The notes under the pieces: model-generated
What the model was told of the DNA's origin: nothing
Databases searched by the model: none
What the model saw: only the letters and a program-made list of their open reading frames with translations
Shown: in pieces, positions 35,311 through 46,210 of the stretch
Layout of the letters: each line of letters opens with the position of its first letter
How positions within the stretch are numbered: the stretch's first letter is position 1
Assembly (NCBI RefSeq): GCF_900107645.1
Contig: NZ_FNQN01000003.1
Coordinates: 372,001 to 436,000, forward strand
Direction of reading: 5' to 3'
Length of the DNA stretch: 64,000 nucleotides
DNA from: Desulfuromusa kysingii
GTDB lineage: Bacteria; Desulfobacterota; Desulfuromonadia; Desulfuromonadales; Geopsychrobacteraceae
Made by a program: the position numbers and the translations under genes

Positions 35311-36598
35311 TGTTCAAGGCTGGAGTCGTAAAAAGATACTAGACTTAATAGTTCATCATGCAAGCGGGCCGAGCCCTACTTGTGAGGAGAGGAATATCGC
35401 CTCACAAGTAGAATGGGGATTATTGAAAACTACTGCAGTGAAGTGGAGCGGCTGGAATCCTACCGCCCACAAAGTACCACCTAAAGAGTTTTGGGAAAAT
35501 AAAAACATAGAGGTGCGGGCTGGTGATGTGCTTATCACGAAAGCTGGGCCTCGTGATCGATGTGGAGTAACAGCTTATGTGACAGATACTCCACCAAGAT
35601 TAATGGTCTCGGGAAAGATGATCCTCTTAAGGCCGGATGTCTCTAAAGTTAATGCTGTGATTCTAGCTTGTTCATTGGCTTCAGAAAAATCTCAAAGATA
35701 TATTGATAGTCGAACAACTGGAATGGCAGATGCGCAGCTAAACTTCACAAATGAGTTGTTGCTAAGAACACTTATTGATGTCCCTCCATTAGATGAGCAA
35801 CGCAAAATAGCCAAAATCTTCTCCACCGTAGACAACCTCATAGAAAAGACCCAAGCCCTGATCGACAAGTACCAGTCCATCAAGCAAGGGATGATGCACG
35901 ACCTCTTTACTCGTGGAATAGATGAGAACGGACAGCTGCGCCCAAGCTATGAAGAAGCTCCGCACCTGTATAAGGAGTCTGAGTTGGGGTGGATACCTAA
36001 GGGGTGGGAGGTTAAGTCTCTTGGAACAGTCTCAGATAAAATTCAAGATGGGACTCACTTCTCACCACAGACAACTGATGGCGAATGTCTCTATGTTACA
36101 TCTAAAAACATAAGGTTCGGTTATATGGATTTATCTAATTGTGGGAGAATATCGAAGTACGAACATGAACAAATTTACAGAAGATGTGATGTGAAAAAAG
36201 GTGACATTCTGCTGACTAAAGATGGAGCAAATACGGGTAATGCTGCAATTAACACTGTTAGTGAAGAGTTTAGCTTGCTCTCGAGTGTCGCTATTGTAAG
36301 AGCCTCTGACAAAGTCTCAGATGCAAACTACATAGTCCAATATCTTCTGTCACCTGTCGGACAAAACAGACTTAAAGACTTGATGTCAGGAAATGCAATT
36401 ACCCGGCTAACACTTACAAAAATCAAAGCCTTTATTGTCGAGTTTGCACCATACAAAGAGCAGGTCTGCATAGGAAAGATGTTGCTGTCTTTTGATTTGA
36501 AGGTTAGCCGAGAAAAAGAATGCTTGGAAAAGTATAAAACAATTAAGGCAGGTCTCATGCAAGACCTGCTAACCGGTAAAGTACGAGTAACTATTTAA
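35303..36598 (+). CDS. hsdS: Type I restriction specificity subunit
   Basis: 431 residues with two target-recognition halves, each ending in a conserved helix: [20 protein letters not shown] ... [18 protein letters not shown] (about 150-210), and a second ending [18 protein letters not shown]. HsdS sets the bipartite DNA recognition sequence. Start overlaps hsdM by 8 bases. Both halves are intact, so the system is probably capable of recognition. Confidence 0.94.
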   Translation: MSSVQGWSRKKILDLIVHHASGPSPTCEERNIASQVEWGLLKTTAVKWSGWNPTAHKVPPKEFWENKNIEVRAGDVLITKAGPRDRCGVTAYVTDTPPRLMVSGKMILLRPDVSKVNAVILACSLASEKSQRYIDSRTTGMADAQLNFTNELLLRTLIDVPPLDEQRKIAKIFSTVDNLIEKTQALIDKYQSIKQGMMHDLFTRGIDENGQLRPSYEEAPHLYKESELGWIPKGWEVKSLGTVSDKIQDGTHFSPQTTDGECLYVTSKNIRFGYMDLSNCGRISKYEHEQIYRRCDVKKGDILLTKDGANTGNAAINTVSEEFSLLSSVAIVRASDKVSDANYIVQYLLSPVGQNRLKDLMSGNAITRLTLTKIKAFIVEFAPYKEQVCIGKMLLSFDLKVSREKECLEKYKTIKAGLMQDLLTGKVRVTI

Positions 36599-36628
36599 TT
36601 TGATAGGTTTTATTAGTGGAGGGTTCAC

Positions 36629-38476
36629 GTGGATATATCACCATTTAACCAAAATATTGATCACCTGTTTTCTAGCACTGTTTATCACATTGATTTTTAT
36701 CAACGAGATTATAAATGGAGTGAGGAGCCAGTAAAACGGCTTCTGAATGATATTTTTTACAAATTCGAAGAAAGTTACCTTTTGCACACTTCTGTGGATG
36801 CTAGTAAAGAAGCAATCTCAGCACACTACCCTTGGTACTACCTCAATACCTACGTAACGAACACAATTGATGGGCGTGTTTATGTAGTCGATGGTCAGCA
36901 AAGATTAACGACATTGACTCTTATATTGATAAAGCTCAGGCATCTTGCAATAGGTTTTTCTCCGAAGGCAGAAGGTTGGTTGAAACAGAAAATCGCTGGG
37001 CATAGTGGTTTTGAATTAGAGTTTTGGATGCATCATGCTAGTCACTTAAAGGTTCTTGAAGCTCTTTATGATGATGAAAACGATGTGAAAAATATCGATG
37101 TCAGTAGCGGTGTAACCGCTGTAAATATGGTTGATAATTATCAAATAATAAGTACCTATCTGAATAAAAAACTACCAGACAAGCATAAGTTTGAAACATT
37201 TGTTTTTTATTTTTTGGAGCGTTTAGTTCTGATAAAACTAGCTGTTGAGCAAACTGATGTACCTATGGTCTTTGAGGTAATCAATGACCGTGGTGTACGG
37301 CTTCATCCTTACGAGATATTAAAAGGTAAGTTACTTGGACAGATAGATAAGATTGAGATGGATAAGGATGACTACAACGGGTTATGGGAGAAGCAAGTTG
37401 GTAAGGTCAACGCCTTTAAAGATGACGAGATTGATGCCTTCTTTAGGTATTATCTAAAAGCAAAATATACAAAATCAAGGAAAGAGGGCCAGCGCTTTGA
37501 TGGTGGCTACCACCGGGAAATGTTCAAGCAGGATATGATTGCACAGCTCAATCTTGAGCATGACCCTGGTTCTGTAAAGAAGTTCATAAAGGACACTCTT
37601 CGATATTACACTGATCTATACGCAAAGATTTGGAAGCTCTCTAAGCACCAGAATAGCAACGCTCCTTCAGTCTTCTTCAATAGCTTGAACGAAATGGATG
37701 GTCAGTTTCTACTTATTCTTTCAGCATGTGAGCTTGATGATGCGCAAGAAGCTGAAAAGGTCAGGATGATTTCTTTTGAGCTTGATAGGCTCTTTACCCT
37801 TTTACAGCTCCAGAATAGCTATGACAGTAATGAGTTTGCAACAAGACTTTCCCTTATCTCTAACGAAATAAGAGAGCAGCCTGTAGATGTTATCCACACT
37901 GTTTTTGATAAGCATCTAATAGAGATTCTTAGTGATCGTCGTGCAGCAAAAGTTGACCAGCCATTCAGTTACACATATTTCAAGAACGCCTCTATAGAAC
38001 ACCTTAACAAGCGTTTTGTTCGTTACTTCTTCGCTCGTGTGGATCAGTTTATTGCTGATGGGACAAGTGTGAAGATGAGGCACCCACTGTCAGATCTTGT
38101 TTCGAAAAGTGGTGCTAAAACTGGCTTCCATGTAGAACATATTCTTTCTCGTAACGCAGAGAACCAAGCTCTCTTCAATAACGATGAAGAGCGTTTTGAA
38201 CAAGAGAGGAATAGACTTGGCGGAATTTTGTTGCTGAAGGGTAGGGATAATATTTCCAGTAACAATGAAGTGTATACTCAAAAGCTTAAATCGTATGCTA
38301 CCACCCTTTATTGGAATGAAACACTTAGGCCCGATACTTATAAGTCCAAGTTGGACTTAAAGGCTTTTATGGAAAAGCATAACCTTGACTTTCGCCCCCT
38401 CGACACTTTTGGGCCCGTAGAGCTTGAGTATCGCCAGAAGCTACTTTTTGACATATCATCCTTAATCTGGTGCTAG
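36629..38476 (+). CDS. DUF262/DUF1524 (GmrSD-like) protein inside the type I operon
   Basis: 615 residues from GTG 36629, with GGAGGG upstream. N-terminal DUF262 with FYQRDYKW (23-30) and VDGQQRLTTL (87-96), the ParB/sulfiredoxin-like NTP-binding motifs; C-terminal DUF1524 with FHVEHILSRN (about 499-509), a His-Me finger nuclease core. This is the GmrS-GmrD architecture in a single chain, a type IV restriction enzyme acting on modified phage DNA, or the related BrxU. It is placed between hsdS and hsdR, so it is presumably co-expressed. Confidence 0.85.
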   Translation: MDISPFNQNIDHLFSSTVYHIDFYQRDYKWSEEPVKRLLNDIFYKFEESYLLHTSVDASKEAISAHYPWYYLNTYVTNTIDGRVYVVDGQQRLTTLTLILIKLRHLAIGFSPKAEGWLKQKIAGHSGFELEFWMHHASHLKVLEALYDDENDVKNIDVSSGVTAVNMVDNYQIISTYLNKKLPDKHKFETFVFYFLERLVLIKLAVEQTDVPMVFEVINDRGVRLHPYEILKGKLLGQIDKIEMDKDDYNGLWEKQVGKVNAFKDDEIDAFFRYYLKAKYTKSRKEGQRFDGGYHREMFKQDMIAQLNLEHDPGSVKKFIKDTLRYYTDLYAKIWKLSKHQNSNAPSVFFNSLNEMDGQFLLILSACELDDAQEAEKVRMISFELDRLFTLLQLQNSYDSNEFATRLSLISNEIREQPVDVIHTVFDKHLIEILSDRRAAKVDQPFSYTYFKNASIEHLNKRFVRYFFARVDQFIADGTSVKMRHPLSDLVSKSGAKTGFHVEHILSRNAENQALFNNDEERFEQERNRLGGILLLKGRDNISSNNEVYTQKLKSYATTLYWNETLRPDTYKSKLDLKAFMEKHNLDFRPLDTFGPVELEYRQKLLFDISSLIWC

Positions 38477-38502
38477 TGATGCCCTTGGTAGGGAATATTT
38501 AA

Positions 38503-41500
38503 ATGTCTGAATACAAGTTCGTCGAAAAGCCGTTTCTTGATCAGCTAGAAGCGCTAGGCTGGATCATCGTCAACCAAGGGGAAGGTATCCCTGGTGATTT
38601 TGCTGGTAGTCTGCGTACTGACTTCCGCGAGGTAACACTTAAGGCTGTTTTTAAACAGAGTGTTGCGGCAATCAACTCCCTTGATGATGGTAGGCAGTGG
38701 CTAACCGACAAACAACTGGATGACTTGCACGCTGAGCTTACCGATCAGGCCGCTAAGGGGCTGCTGGAAGCTAACAAGACTGTGCTGGAGCAGCTTTATA
38801 AGCAGCAGGTCGATATTAACGAGGTTACCGGAGAAGAGTATCCGGTTGTTAAGCTCATCGACTTTGATAACCCCGAAGCCAACAGCTTTCACGCTATAAA
38901 TCAATTCCGCATCGACACCCCAGGCAGAGTTAAGTCGTTCATTATCCCAGACTTGGTGCTATTTGTTAATGGCCTGCCACTGGTAGTTATCGAGTGCAAA
39001 GACAAGAATATCTACACCTCTAACCCTATTTATGAAGCCATCACTCAGCTCAGGCGCTACAGCGATCAGCGCGAAGATACGATAGAGGCTGGGCTCAAAG
39101 AGGGTGAAGAGCGCCTGTTCCACTTTAACCAGCTGATGATTGCCACCACAGGTGATGAGACCAAGTTTGGTACTATTACCTCCACCAGCGATTACTACTA
39201 CAGCTGGAAGACCATCTACCCCTCGAAGTATCAAGATTATGTAAAGCCATTAGGTGTAGAGCGGCCTCAGGAAGTGCTGATACAGGGAATGCTGCCTAAG
39301 GATACTCTGCTGGATATTGTGCGTAACTTTATGCTTTACATGGATGCCGGTGATAAGCAGATAAAAGTTGTTTGCCGCTATCAGCAGTACCGCGCTGTGC
39401 TGAAAACCATAGAGAAGCTACGCACTGGCAGCACCTCTATGGAACGCTCGGGGGTTATCTGGCATACACAGGGCAGTGGTAAGTCACTAACCATGGTGTT
39501 CTTGGTGCGTAAGCTGCGCCAGAGTGCTGACCTTAAAGACTACAAAGTGCTGATGGTTAATGACCGCGTAGACCTTGAGGAGCAGCTGACTAAAACTGCG
39601 GCACTTACCGGTGAAAAAGTTTATGTAATAAATAGCTCCACTAAGCTCAAGAGCGATCTGGCTAACGATTCATCTAATCTCAATATGGTTATGGTGCATA
39701 AGTTCAAAGAGGCCGAGACCATGTTGCCCGACTATGTAGCTGAAGCGCTGAGTGACTACGGAGATCAGCCGATACCTAAAAAAGAGCTCTTTGGTGTCAT
39801 AAACAACTCAGAAAAGATGCTTGTGCTGATAGATGAGGCCCACAGAACTCAGTCTAGTGAGCTGGGGGATAACCTCTTTGCGGCTTTTCCTAACGCTGCC
39901 CGTATCGCCTTTACCGGCACCCCGCTGATTACTGAGAAGCATAAGAAGAAAACCTGGGAGCGCTTTGGTGGATACATCGATAAATACAAGTTACAGGATG
40001 CTGTTGACGATGGTGCCACGATCCAGATTCTCTATGAGGGTAAGACTGCAGATACCGCTATCAATGAGAAGCACCAGTTTGATACTAAGTTTGATGACCT
40101 GTTCCAGACTTTAACGGACGAGCAGATACTCAAGATCAAGAAAAAGTACGGTTGTACCGGTAATATCCTCGATGCTCCTAAGCGCATAGAAGCCATCGCT
40201 AACAACATGGTTAACCACTATGTAGAACAGATACTACCTAACGGCTTTAAGGCTCAAGTTGTCTGCAACTCTAAAATTGCCGTAGTCCACTATCAGACCT
40301 ATATAGATCAAGCTATTCAAGAGCGCCTTGAACAGGAAAAGCAGCTAGACAGCCCTGATGCTGAACTGATCAAGCAGCTTGAGTTCATCAAGACCGCTGT
40401 TGTTTTATCCTCGGATAACGTAAACGAAGATGCCCGAGTTACTAAGGCGGTGAAGTCATCCCGTGAGATGAACGCTATCGACAATTTCAAGAAGAAGTTC
40501 GACTATGAAAAGCCTGGTACCGGTATTGCCTTTATGATCGTCTGCGACATGCTGCTGACCGGCTTTGATGCGCCTATAGAGCAGGTTATGTACATCGATA
40601 AAAAGGTGAAGGAGCATAACCTGCTGCAAACTATTGCCAGGGTTAACCGAGTCGCTAAGGACAAGAGCCGAGGCTTCATCGTTGACTACATCGGACTCGC
40701 TAACCACCTCAAGTATGCCCTGTCTATCTACTCGGAAGACGATCAGGCAGACATCCTTGGCCAGCTGAAGAATATCAATACCGAGATCCCTATTATTGAG
40801 GAGCGCTATAACCGGCTATTGCAGCTCTTTACCGATAACAAAATTAGCAATATCGAAGCCTTTGTTACCCAGCAGATAAAAGATAGCGCAACAGAGTACC
40901 AGACACTGGAGAAGGCCGTGGATCTGATGGAAGATATCAAGCTTAGGGCAAACCTTGAGGTCTACTTTAAGAAGTTCTTGCAAAGCTTGGACATCATACT
41001 CCCTGCACCAGCAGCTAACCCGTACAAGGTGCCTGCCTACCGCTTCGGCTACATCCTCAATAAGGTCAAGGAACGCTATAAGGATGCCTCTATTGATATC
41101 TCTGGAGCAGGAGCAAAGGTTCGTAAGTTGATTAGCGAGCACCTGATTAGCTTGGGGATTAACCCTAAGATACCACCTGTAGAGTTAATGTCAGACGCCT
41201 TCATCAAGGAGCTGGATAAAAATACCAGCTCTAGGGCCAAAGCTAGTGAGATGGAGCACGCTATCCGTAAACACTGCAAGGTCAACTGGGATGAAGATCC
41301 CGCCCTCTACGCTAAGTTAAGTGAGAAGCTAGAGACACTGATGAAGAAACATCAGGAGGACTGGGATCAGCTATCTATTGAGCTGAAAGAACTACGTGAC
41401 GAGGTAAAAGAAGGTCGCAAGGAAAGTGATAGCGATCTCGATATTAAGCAGGCACCGTTCTACGACCTGATTATCCAGATAGCCTTTGGTAAGGATGATG

Positions 41501-41739
41501 TTAATCCAGAGCAAGCTGCACAAATAAAGCAGATGGTGATTGAGGCATTTGCGCTGGTTAAAGAGCGCATAAATATCATCAATTTCTGGAAGAACGGCTA
41601 CGAGATAGACCGCATGAAGGGTGATTTATCTGATCTGCTGCTCATGACTAACGTAGATGAGATCATAAACGCAGAAGAGCAGCTGGTAACAGAGATCACT
41701 TCCCTGGCTAAACACCGTACCAAGGATATTCTTGCCTGA
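38503..41739 (+). CDS. hsdR: Type I restriction enzyme subunit R
   Basis: 1078 residues. PD-(D/E)XK nuclease PDLVLF ... VVIECKDKN (about 149-168), SF2 helicase Walker A HTQGSGKSLT (about 321), LIDEAHRTQ (about 442), FTGTPL, and IARVNRVAKDKSRGF; a helical C-terminal region binds the methylase. Translocates DNA and cleaves at a distance. All key motifs are present. The stop overlaps the next start (TGATG). Confidence 0.95.
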   Translation: MSEYKFVEKPFLDQLEALGWIIVNQGEGIPGDFAGSLRTDFREVTLKAVFKQSVAAINSLDDGRQWLTDKQLDDLHAELTDQAAKGLLEANKTVLEQLYKQQVDINEVTGEEYPVVKLIDFDNPEANSFHAINQFRIDTPGRVKSFIIPDLVLFVNGLPLVVIECKDKNIYTSNPIYEAITQLRRYSDQREDTIEAGLKEGEERLFHFNQLMIATTGDETKFGTITSTSDYYYSWKTIYPSKYQDYVKPLGVERPQEVLIQGMLPKDTLLDIVRNFMLYMDAGDKQIKVVCRYQQYRAVLKTIEKLRTGSTSMERSGVIWHTQGSGKSLTMVFLVRKLRQSADLKDYKVLMVNDRVDLEEQLTKTAALTGEKVYVINSSTKLKSDLANDSSNLNMVMVHKFKEAETMLPDYVAEALSDYGDQPIPKKELFGVINNSEKMLVLIDEAHRTQSSELGDNLFAAFPNAARIAFTGTPLITEKHKKKTWERFGGYIDKYKLQDAVDDGATIQILYEGKTADTAINEKHQFDTKFDDLFQTLTDEQILKIKKKYGCTGNILDAPKRIEAIANNMVNHYVEQILPNGFKAQVVCNSKIAVVHYQTYIDQAIQERLEQEKQLDSPDAELIKQLEFIKTAVVLSSDNVNEDARVTKAVKSSREMNAIDNFKKKFDYEKPGTGIAFMIVCDMLLTGFDAPIEQVMYIDKKVKEHNLLQTIARVNRVAKDKSRGFIVDYIGLANHLKYALSIYSEDDQADILGQLKNINTEIPIIEERYNRLLQLFTDNKISNIEAFVTQQIKDSATEYQTLEKAVDLMEDIKLRANLEVYFKKFLQSLDIILPAPAANPYKVPAYRFGYILNKVKERYKDASIDISGAGAKVRKLISEHLISLGINPKIPPVELMSDAFIKELDKNTSSRAKASEMEHAIRKHCKVNWDEDPALYAKLSEKLETLMKKHQEDWDQLSIELKELRDEVKEGRKESDSDLDIKQAPFYDLIIQIAFGKDDVNPEQAAQIKQMVIEAFALVKERINIINFWKNGYEIDRMKGDLSDLLLMTNVDEIINAEEQLVTEITSLAKHRTKDILA

Positions 41740-42422
41740 TGCAGACCTATAAGGATATTACATATTCACTCACCACCAGTGACCGCAAGACACTTAGTAT
41801 CTATATTGAACGTGATGGTCATGTGTCTGTACTTGCACCAAATACCTTCTCTCCAGAGCAGATCAATGCGGTACTAGAGCAGAAGAGAGGCTGGATCTAT
41901 AAGAGCCTAGCGGAGTGGGAAGACCTGAATGCTACCCGAGTTAAGCGCGAGTATGTTAACGGCGAAGGGTTCCTGTATCTCGGGCGCAATTACCGCCTGC
42001 AGATAGTTGCACAGCAAGATAAACCGCTAATGCTGAAGAACGGTTACTTCTGTATAAGTCAGCAGGCGCTACCCAGGGCAGACTGTGCCTTTAAGGAGTT
42101 CTATCGGCACAAAGGCAATGTGAAGCTCCGAGAGCGTGTTGATTACTATCAGGGTAAGCTGGGAGTAAAGGCACATGAAGTGAGGGTACTGGAGCTCAAG
42201 AACCGCTGGGCTTCATGCTCAGATAAGGGCAACCTTAACTTCCACTGGAAGTGCATGATGGCACCGCTAACAGTACTGGATTACATAGTCGTGCATGAGC
42301 TGGTGCACCTGATTCACAAGAACCATACCGCAGCATTCTGGAATGAGGTAGATAAGCTGATACCTGATCATCATGAGCGCAAGCAGTGGCTAAAGGTTAA
42401 TGGTGCTGGGATGGGGTTGTAG
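41739..42422 (+). CDS. YgjP/DUF45-type zinc metallopeptidase
   Basis: 227 residues. HELVHLIHKNHTAAFW is the HExxH zinc motif with the third ligand region downstream, as in WLM/SprT-like YgjP proteins; KNRWASCSDKGNLNFHW precedes it, typical for the family. Such genes regularly close type I restriction operons; their role there is not established. Start overlaps the hsdR stop by one base. Confidence 0.88.
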   Translation: MQTYKDITYSLTTSDRKTLSIYIERDGHVSVLAPNTFSPEQINAVLEQKRGWIYKSLAEWEDLNATRVKREYVNGEGFLYLGRNYRLQIVAQQDKPLMLKNGYFCISQQALPRADCAFKEFYRHKGNVKLRERVDYYQGKLGVKAHEVRVLELKNRWASCSDKGNLNFHWKCMMAPLTVLDYIVVHELVHLIHKNHTAAFWNEVDKLIPDHHERKQWLKVNGAGMGL

Positions 42423-42428
42423 TTAGAT

Positions 42429-42458
42429 AAAAAATGCACCAACAATAGATGCCGGTGC
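42429..42458 (-). terminator. Terminator between YgjP-like gene and relaxase
   Basis: GCACC (42436-42440) pairs with GGTGC (42454-42458) around a 13-base loop; on the minus strand it is followed by ATTTTTTATC, so it best fits the relaxase transcript coming from the right. Confidence 0.45.
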
Positions 42459-42602
42459 GATAAAAATGTTAAATATTATGAAGATTACTTTAACGGATCT
42501 CTTGAGATAATTATTTTATCGGTCCGGCCATGGTTATGCCAGCACAAGCGGTTATCCTTGTTGATTCTCAGGCCTAGACTTTAAATTTTAGCGGTGAGGG
42601 GA

Positions 42603-45600
42603 TTAGTGTGAACGTGGTGCTAAGTCATCGTCCTGACTGTCCAGCTCATCGATTAGTAGCTCTTCGGCGCTTTCGTCTTCTATCATCTCAAGCCGGATCT
42701 CACTAAAATCAATTTCGGTTTGTCTGATTTCTTGGATTGTCTTGAGTGCCACCTTGGATTTAAAGTCGATTGTGTTTTTTTCTGGTAAAGCTTTGGTCAA
42801 CTCTTCAATCAGCTTTCGATCTGCTGCGTTAAGCTTCTGCATCTTCAAGCCAATTTCACGACCTTTAATTGCCGGCATTTCCTCGATTTCCAGCATTTTA
42901 GCGCTCCATACTTTGATCTGTCTGGTTAATCGATTTTCTACAGGGTTTGGTTCGGCCGGAATTCTTTTGCGTAATGCCTGCATGTTTATGCGGAGATTTT
43001 CCCGCGCTTTGTTTAATGCACCCTCAAAAGCTTCTTTTTGTACCTTCGGCGCTTTATAAGGTGAGCCATAAGCTGCAATCAACTGCTTACGAATTTTTTC
43101 GATTCCATCAATAAATATCTGCTGGCTCTCTACAATAACCCGACAACCATTAATAAAGTGACTACCCCCCATTTCGGCTTTAACCCCTGCCAAGAATCGA
43201 TTTAGACCAGATTCGCGGATTCCCCACTGGTCGGCTTTTATCTGCATTTTTTCGATATCGTCAGTAAATATTTTGAGGTTCTGCTTATGCCGGGAGATTC
43301 CAACAAGAAATTCATTTTTGTTCAGTAGAGCTGAATTGCTGCGGATAGAATAAATAGCATCTGGAATCGATTGCCCTTGGGATTTATGGATTGTCAAAGA
43401 ATATGCGCTGTCAATTTTTTGATATTCCTTAATATAAAAAAATGCGGTCACGCCATTTCGCTTACCATTTTCATCAAGCATAGCAACCCTGAATTTATCC
43501 CCCTCAATATCCATAATAACGGCTTGCTCGCCATTCAAGATTTTATGATCATCTGATGTTTTGACCCTCTTGAGACCATCTGCTTTTAAGAAAACAATCC
43601 GGTCATTAGGAGCAAATTCACGATCAACAATTTTATCGTCGCTGGTTAAAACAGTAAAGGTTTGGCCGGTTCCGGCTAGGCCTAAACGTTCGCGGATTGC
43701 CTCGTTAAGAGCGTCCTTGTCCCTGTTTAAACCTGTGATAAGTAGTGGGTCGCGGCCGGTCGCTTCCCTGCGCTCCATCCAGTAATCAACGGTTTTTTGT
43801 AGTCTTTTTTCATCCTCATCGATCTGTTCAAGGCCTTTTCCCGTTTTGATAATCTCAACAGCTTCTTTAGCACTCTCTCGGAGAGTAACAGCCTCAACCG
43901 CTTTCTTATCCACTTCTTTTTCCTGGCGGCGGATCTCTTGGAGAAAGCTTGTTTTCATTCCTTGTTGTTGCCAACGCTCAAACGGACTCCCTGGAGCGAC
44001 AGCTTGGAGTTGTTTAGTATCGCCTACAAGAATAAGCCGAGCCCCGGTTTCTTTAGCAATCTGCGCCAATTTATCAGCTTGAACTTCCCCAACCATACTT
44101 GCTTCGTCAACAACAATCATAGAATATGGCTGCTCTAAAAATTCAAGATATGTCGTCTTTCTAAGGTCTGATTTCGCTTCCGGAGACCCACCAAGTTTTA
44201 GCGCTCGCTGTCGTTTTTCGTAGTCGGTCAGAAATTTTGCGGTGGTTGCGCCCTGCATTCCGGTTTCATCAGCAAGCTTTTTAGACGCGACACCAGAAAC
44301 GGCCAAGCCAAGCATTCTATCGCGCCCAAATACTTCTGCAACAACTTGGAGTAATGTTGTTTTTCCGGTTCCAGGGTCGCCTTGAATTCCGCTGATCATA
44401 TCTGTACTTTCCAGAATATTGATTGCAGCTTCTTTTTGTTCCCCCTCAAAAACAAAATTTAAAATTCGATTAGCAGCACAATCAACCTGAAATTCGATTT
44501 CTGGACGGCTTGCCAGAGTTGGGCGGGTGCCTTGACTGTCCTTCATCCACCGATCATTACGATTTTCTGAACGGAGTAAACGTAGAGAAATAAATTCATC
44601 TTCGGCGGTTGCGACTTTCCGGACCTGCTGACCGGGCAGTTTAAAAACATCAGCTTTTTTAAAAGCCTTTGCCATGCTGCGCTTGATCATGTCAGCATCA
44701 ACAGCCAAACCCTCAGCAGCAGCAACTTTAATTGTTTCGTTTACAATATCTTGTCGGGTATAGGTCACTCGGCTATCAATCAGCTTTTCCAAGCCTGCGA
44801 GAGTTAAACGGTCAGCTTGAATTTGTGTAACCTGCGTAAAACCTTCGGTCTCCTTGATCTCGTACCCCTGGCTCTTGGCTCTTGCTTCAAAAGCCACTTC
44901 CATCGTTTCCCGATCAACTTGAACTTTTGCTTTCCTCGTTCTAAGCGTGGCTTTTTGTAGTTGTTCGCTGGTTGCTGTTTCTCTGGTTAAATTGTCTTTT
45001 GCCAGATATTCCAGAATATCTTTTGAACGGCTGGATTCCGCTTTAATCTGCTCATTAGTGACACAATCCAACTCGTAGCTAACATTCTCTTTTTTATCGT
45101 ATTTTGTTCGAGTGCCGAAGCCGAGCTTTTCCATTTCGACCCGCTCAAAGCTTCTAAAAATTTGGGTGATTTGTTTTTGGTGTTTATAAAGAGGTGTGAA
45201 GTCGAGCGCATAAGATTTTGGATCGCCCTTAACGTAACCGTGATTAGCCAGCAAAACATGATTGTGGATTTGGGGATCTAAATTTCTTGAGAGTAAGTGA
45301 AGTACATCAAGAAAAACAATTCCTTCGGCTGGATAGCTTTTTTCGACCCCATTTTCTTTTCTCCGGACTCGAATGTAACCATTTTTTTCAAGATATTTAA
45401 GAGTTTTTTTAATAGCATTCTCTCTGCCTTTAAGAATTCCTCTTCGCTGTTTTCGGTTGCCATAAGCAACGGCCATAGAAACTGATTTAGGGCTAGAAAG
45501 AGTAAGATCGACGCATTTTGTTTTGCGCTTATCTCCTGCCAGCTCTTCAAATCTTTGGAAATGAGATTCTTTAGCTGGACCCCAAAAACCTGCTTTACGA

Positions 45601-45719
45601 ACGCCAGAGCCGTAGATCTGATAGCCTTGATTGCTTCTGAGATAATAACCTGGATCGTGCCGAGTGTCTGAATAGTAGATACCAACTCTGCCAGCGGCAA
45701 CGGTGGTGGGTTTAAACAT
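42603..45719 (-). CDS. MobF-family relaxase with RecD-like helicase
   Basis: 1038 residues. N-terminal TrwC relaxase: tyrosines at 15-16 and 25-26, and the metal triad H141, H152, H154 in HLLSRNLDPQIHNH. Then an AAA_30/RecD-type helicase with Walker A GDPGTGKTTL (about 447), VVDEASMVGE and TIHKSQGQS. It nicks oriT and unwinds the strand for conjugative transfer. No coupling protein or type IV secretion genes appear in the window, so the element is at least mobilizable. The start is the ATG at 45719. Confidence 0.92.
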   Translation of the reverse strand: MFKPTTVAAGRVGIYYSDTRHDPGYYLRSNQGYQIYGSGVRKAGFWGPAKESHFQRFEELAGDKRKTKCVDLTLSSPKSVSMAVAYGNRKQRRGILKGRENAIKKTLKYLEKNGYIRVRRKENGVEKSYPAEGIVFLDVLHLLSRNLDPQIHNHVLLANHGYVKGDPKSYALDFTPLYKHQKQITQIFRSFERVEMEKLGFGTRTKYDKKENVSYELDCVTNEQIKAESSRSKDILEYLAKDNLTRETATSEQLQKATLRTRKAKVQVDRETMEVAFEARAKSQGYEIKETEGFTQVTQIQADRLTLAGLEKLIDSRVTYTRQDIVNETIKVAAAEGLAVDADMIKRSMAKAFKKADVFKLPGQQVRKVATAEDEFISLRLLRSENRNDRWMKDSQGTRPTLASRPEIEFQVDCAANRILNFVFEGEQKEAAINILESTDMISGIQGDPGTGKTTLLQVVAEVFGRDRMLGLAVSGVASKKLADETGMQGATTAKFLTDYEKRQRALKLGGSPEAKSDLRKTTYLEFLEQPYSMIVVDEASMVGEVQADKLAQIAKETGARLILVGDTKQLQAVAPGSPFERWQQQGMKTSFLQEIRRQEKEVDKKAVEAVTLRESAKEAVEIIKTGKGLEQIDEDEKRLQKTVDYWMERREATGRDPLLITGLNRDKDALNEAIRERLGLAGTGQTFTVLTSDDKIVDREFAPNDRIVFLKADGLKRVKTSDDHKILNGEQAVIMDIEGDKFRVAMLDENGKRNGVTAFFYIKEYQKIDSAYSLTIHKSQGQSIPDAIYSIRSNSALLNKNEFLVGISRHKQNLKIFTDDIEKMQIKADQWGIRESGLNRFLAGVKAEMGGSHFINGCRVIVESQQIFIDGIEKIRKQLIAAYGSPYKAPKVQKEAFEGALNKARENLRINMQALRKRIPAEPNPVENRLTRQIKVWSAKMLEIEEMPAIKGREIGLKMQKLNAADRKLIEELTKALPEKNTIDFKSKVALKTIQEIRQTEIDFSEIRLEMIEDESAEELLIDELDSQDDDLAPRSH

Positions 45720-46210
45720 GGTGTGACCTCCAAAAGTTTAAGATAAAAGTTCTTTTTCCTTTTCTATTGTTCCTAAAAGCGCCTTTTGAGGCCAAATCCT
45801 GCGGTCTTACTAAGTTATTGAAAATACTGGATAGTCCTAACACTCTGAATATCTCTAATTTTTTATAATTTTATAACAATTTTTTAAAATTCTCAAGTAT
45901 TTAAAACTAAAGGTTTTTTTAAATCTCTGTAGCGATAAAACCGCTCAAAAGCTGAAAAGGCCGCCGGCCTAGGGTGCAGTGGTGTGATTACTAAATGACC
46001 GACCGTTAGGGGAGGGAGTAAAGGAATTAATAGCGAGCTTTGCGAGCGTCTTTACCGGGCTCTTTTTGGGGTTGGTCTGAATTAAAAGACGCTTAATAAG
46101 TATAAAATCTTGCTTTTTGTTCTTATCTAGAGAGGGAATAAGTTTTTTTATACTATTTAGAGCTAGATTATATCTTTTCTTAGAAGGAAAGTATCTGTTC
46201 CCACTTGATC
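45720..46210. other. Relaxase upstream region with hairpin (oriT candidate)
   Basis: A+T-rich, gene-free. CCTAAAAG (45772-45779) and CTTTTgAGG (45783-45791) form a hairpin with a three-base loop about 55 bp upstream of the relaxase start, where MobF oriT sites are often found. There is no independent evidence for the nick site. Confidence 0.35.

Noticed and set aside
42603-46210. Complete conjugation module
   Set aside because: Only the relaxase is present; no coupling protein or VirB-type genes appear in the window, so self-transfer cannot be claimed.
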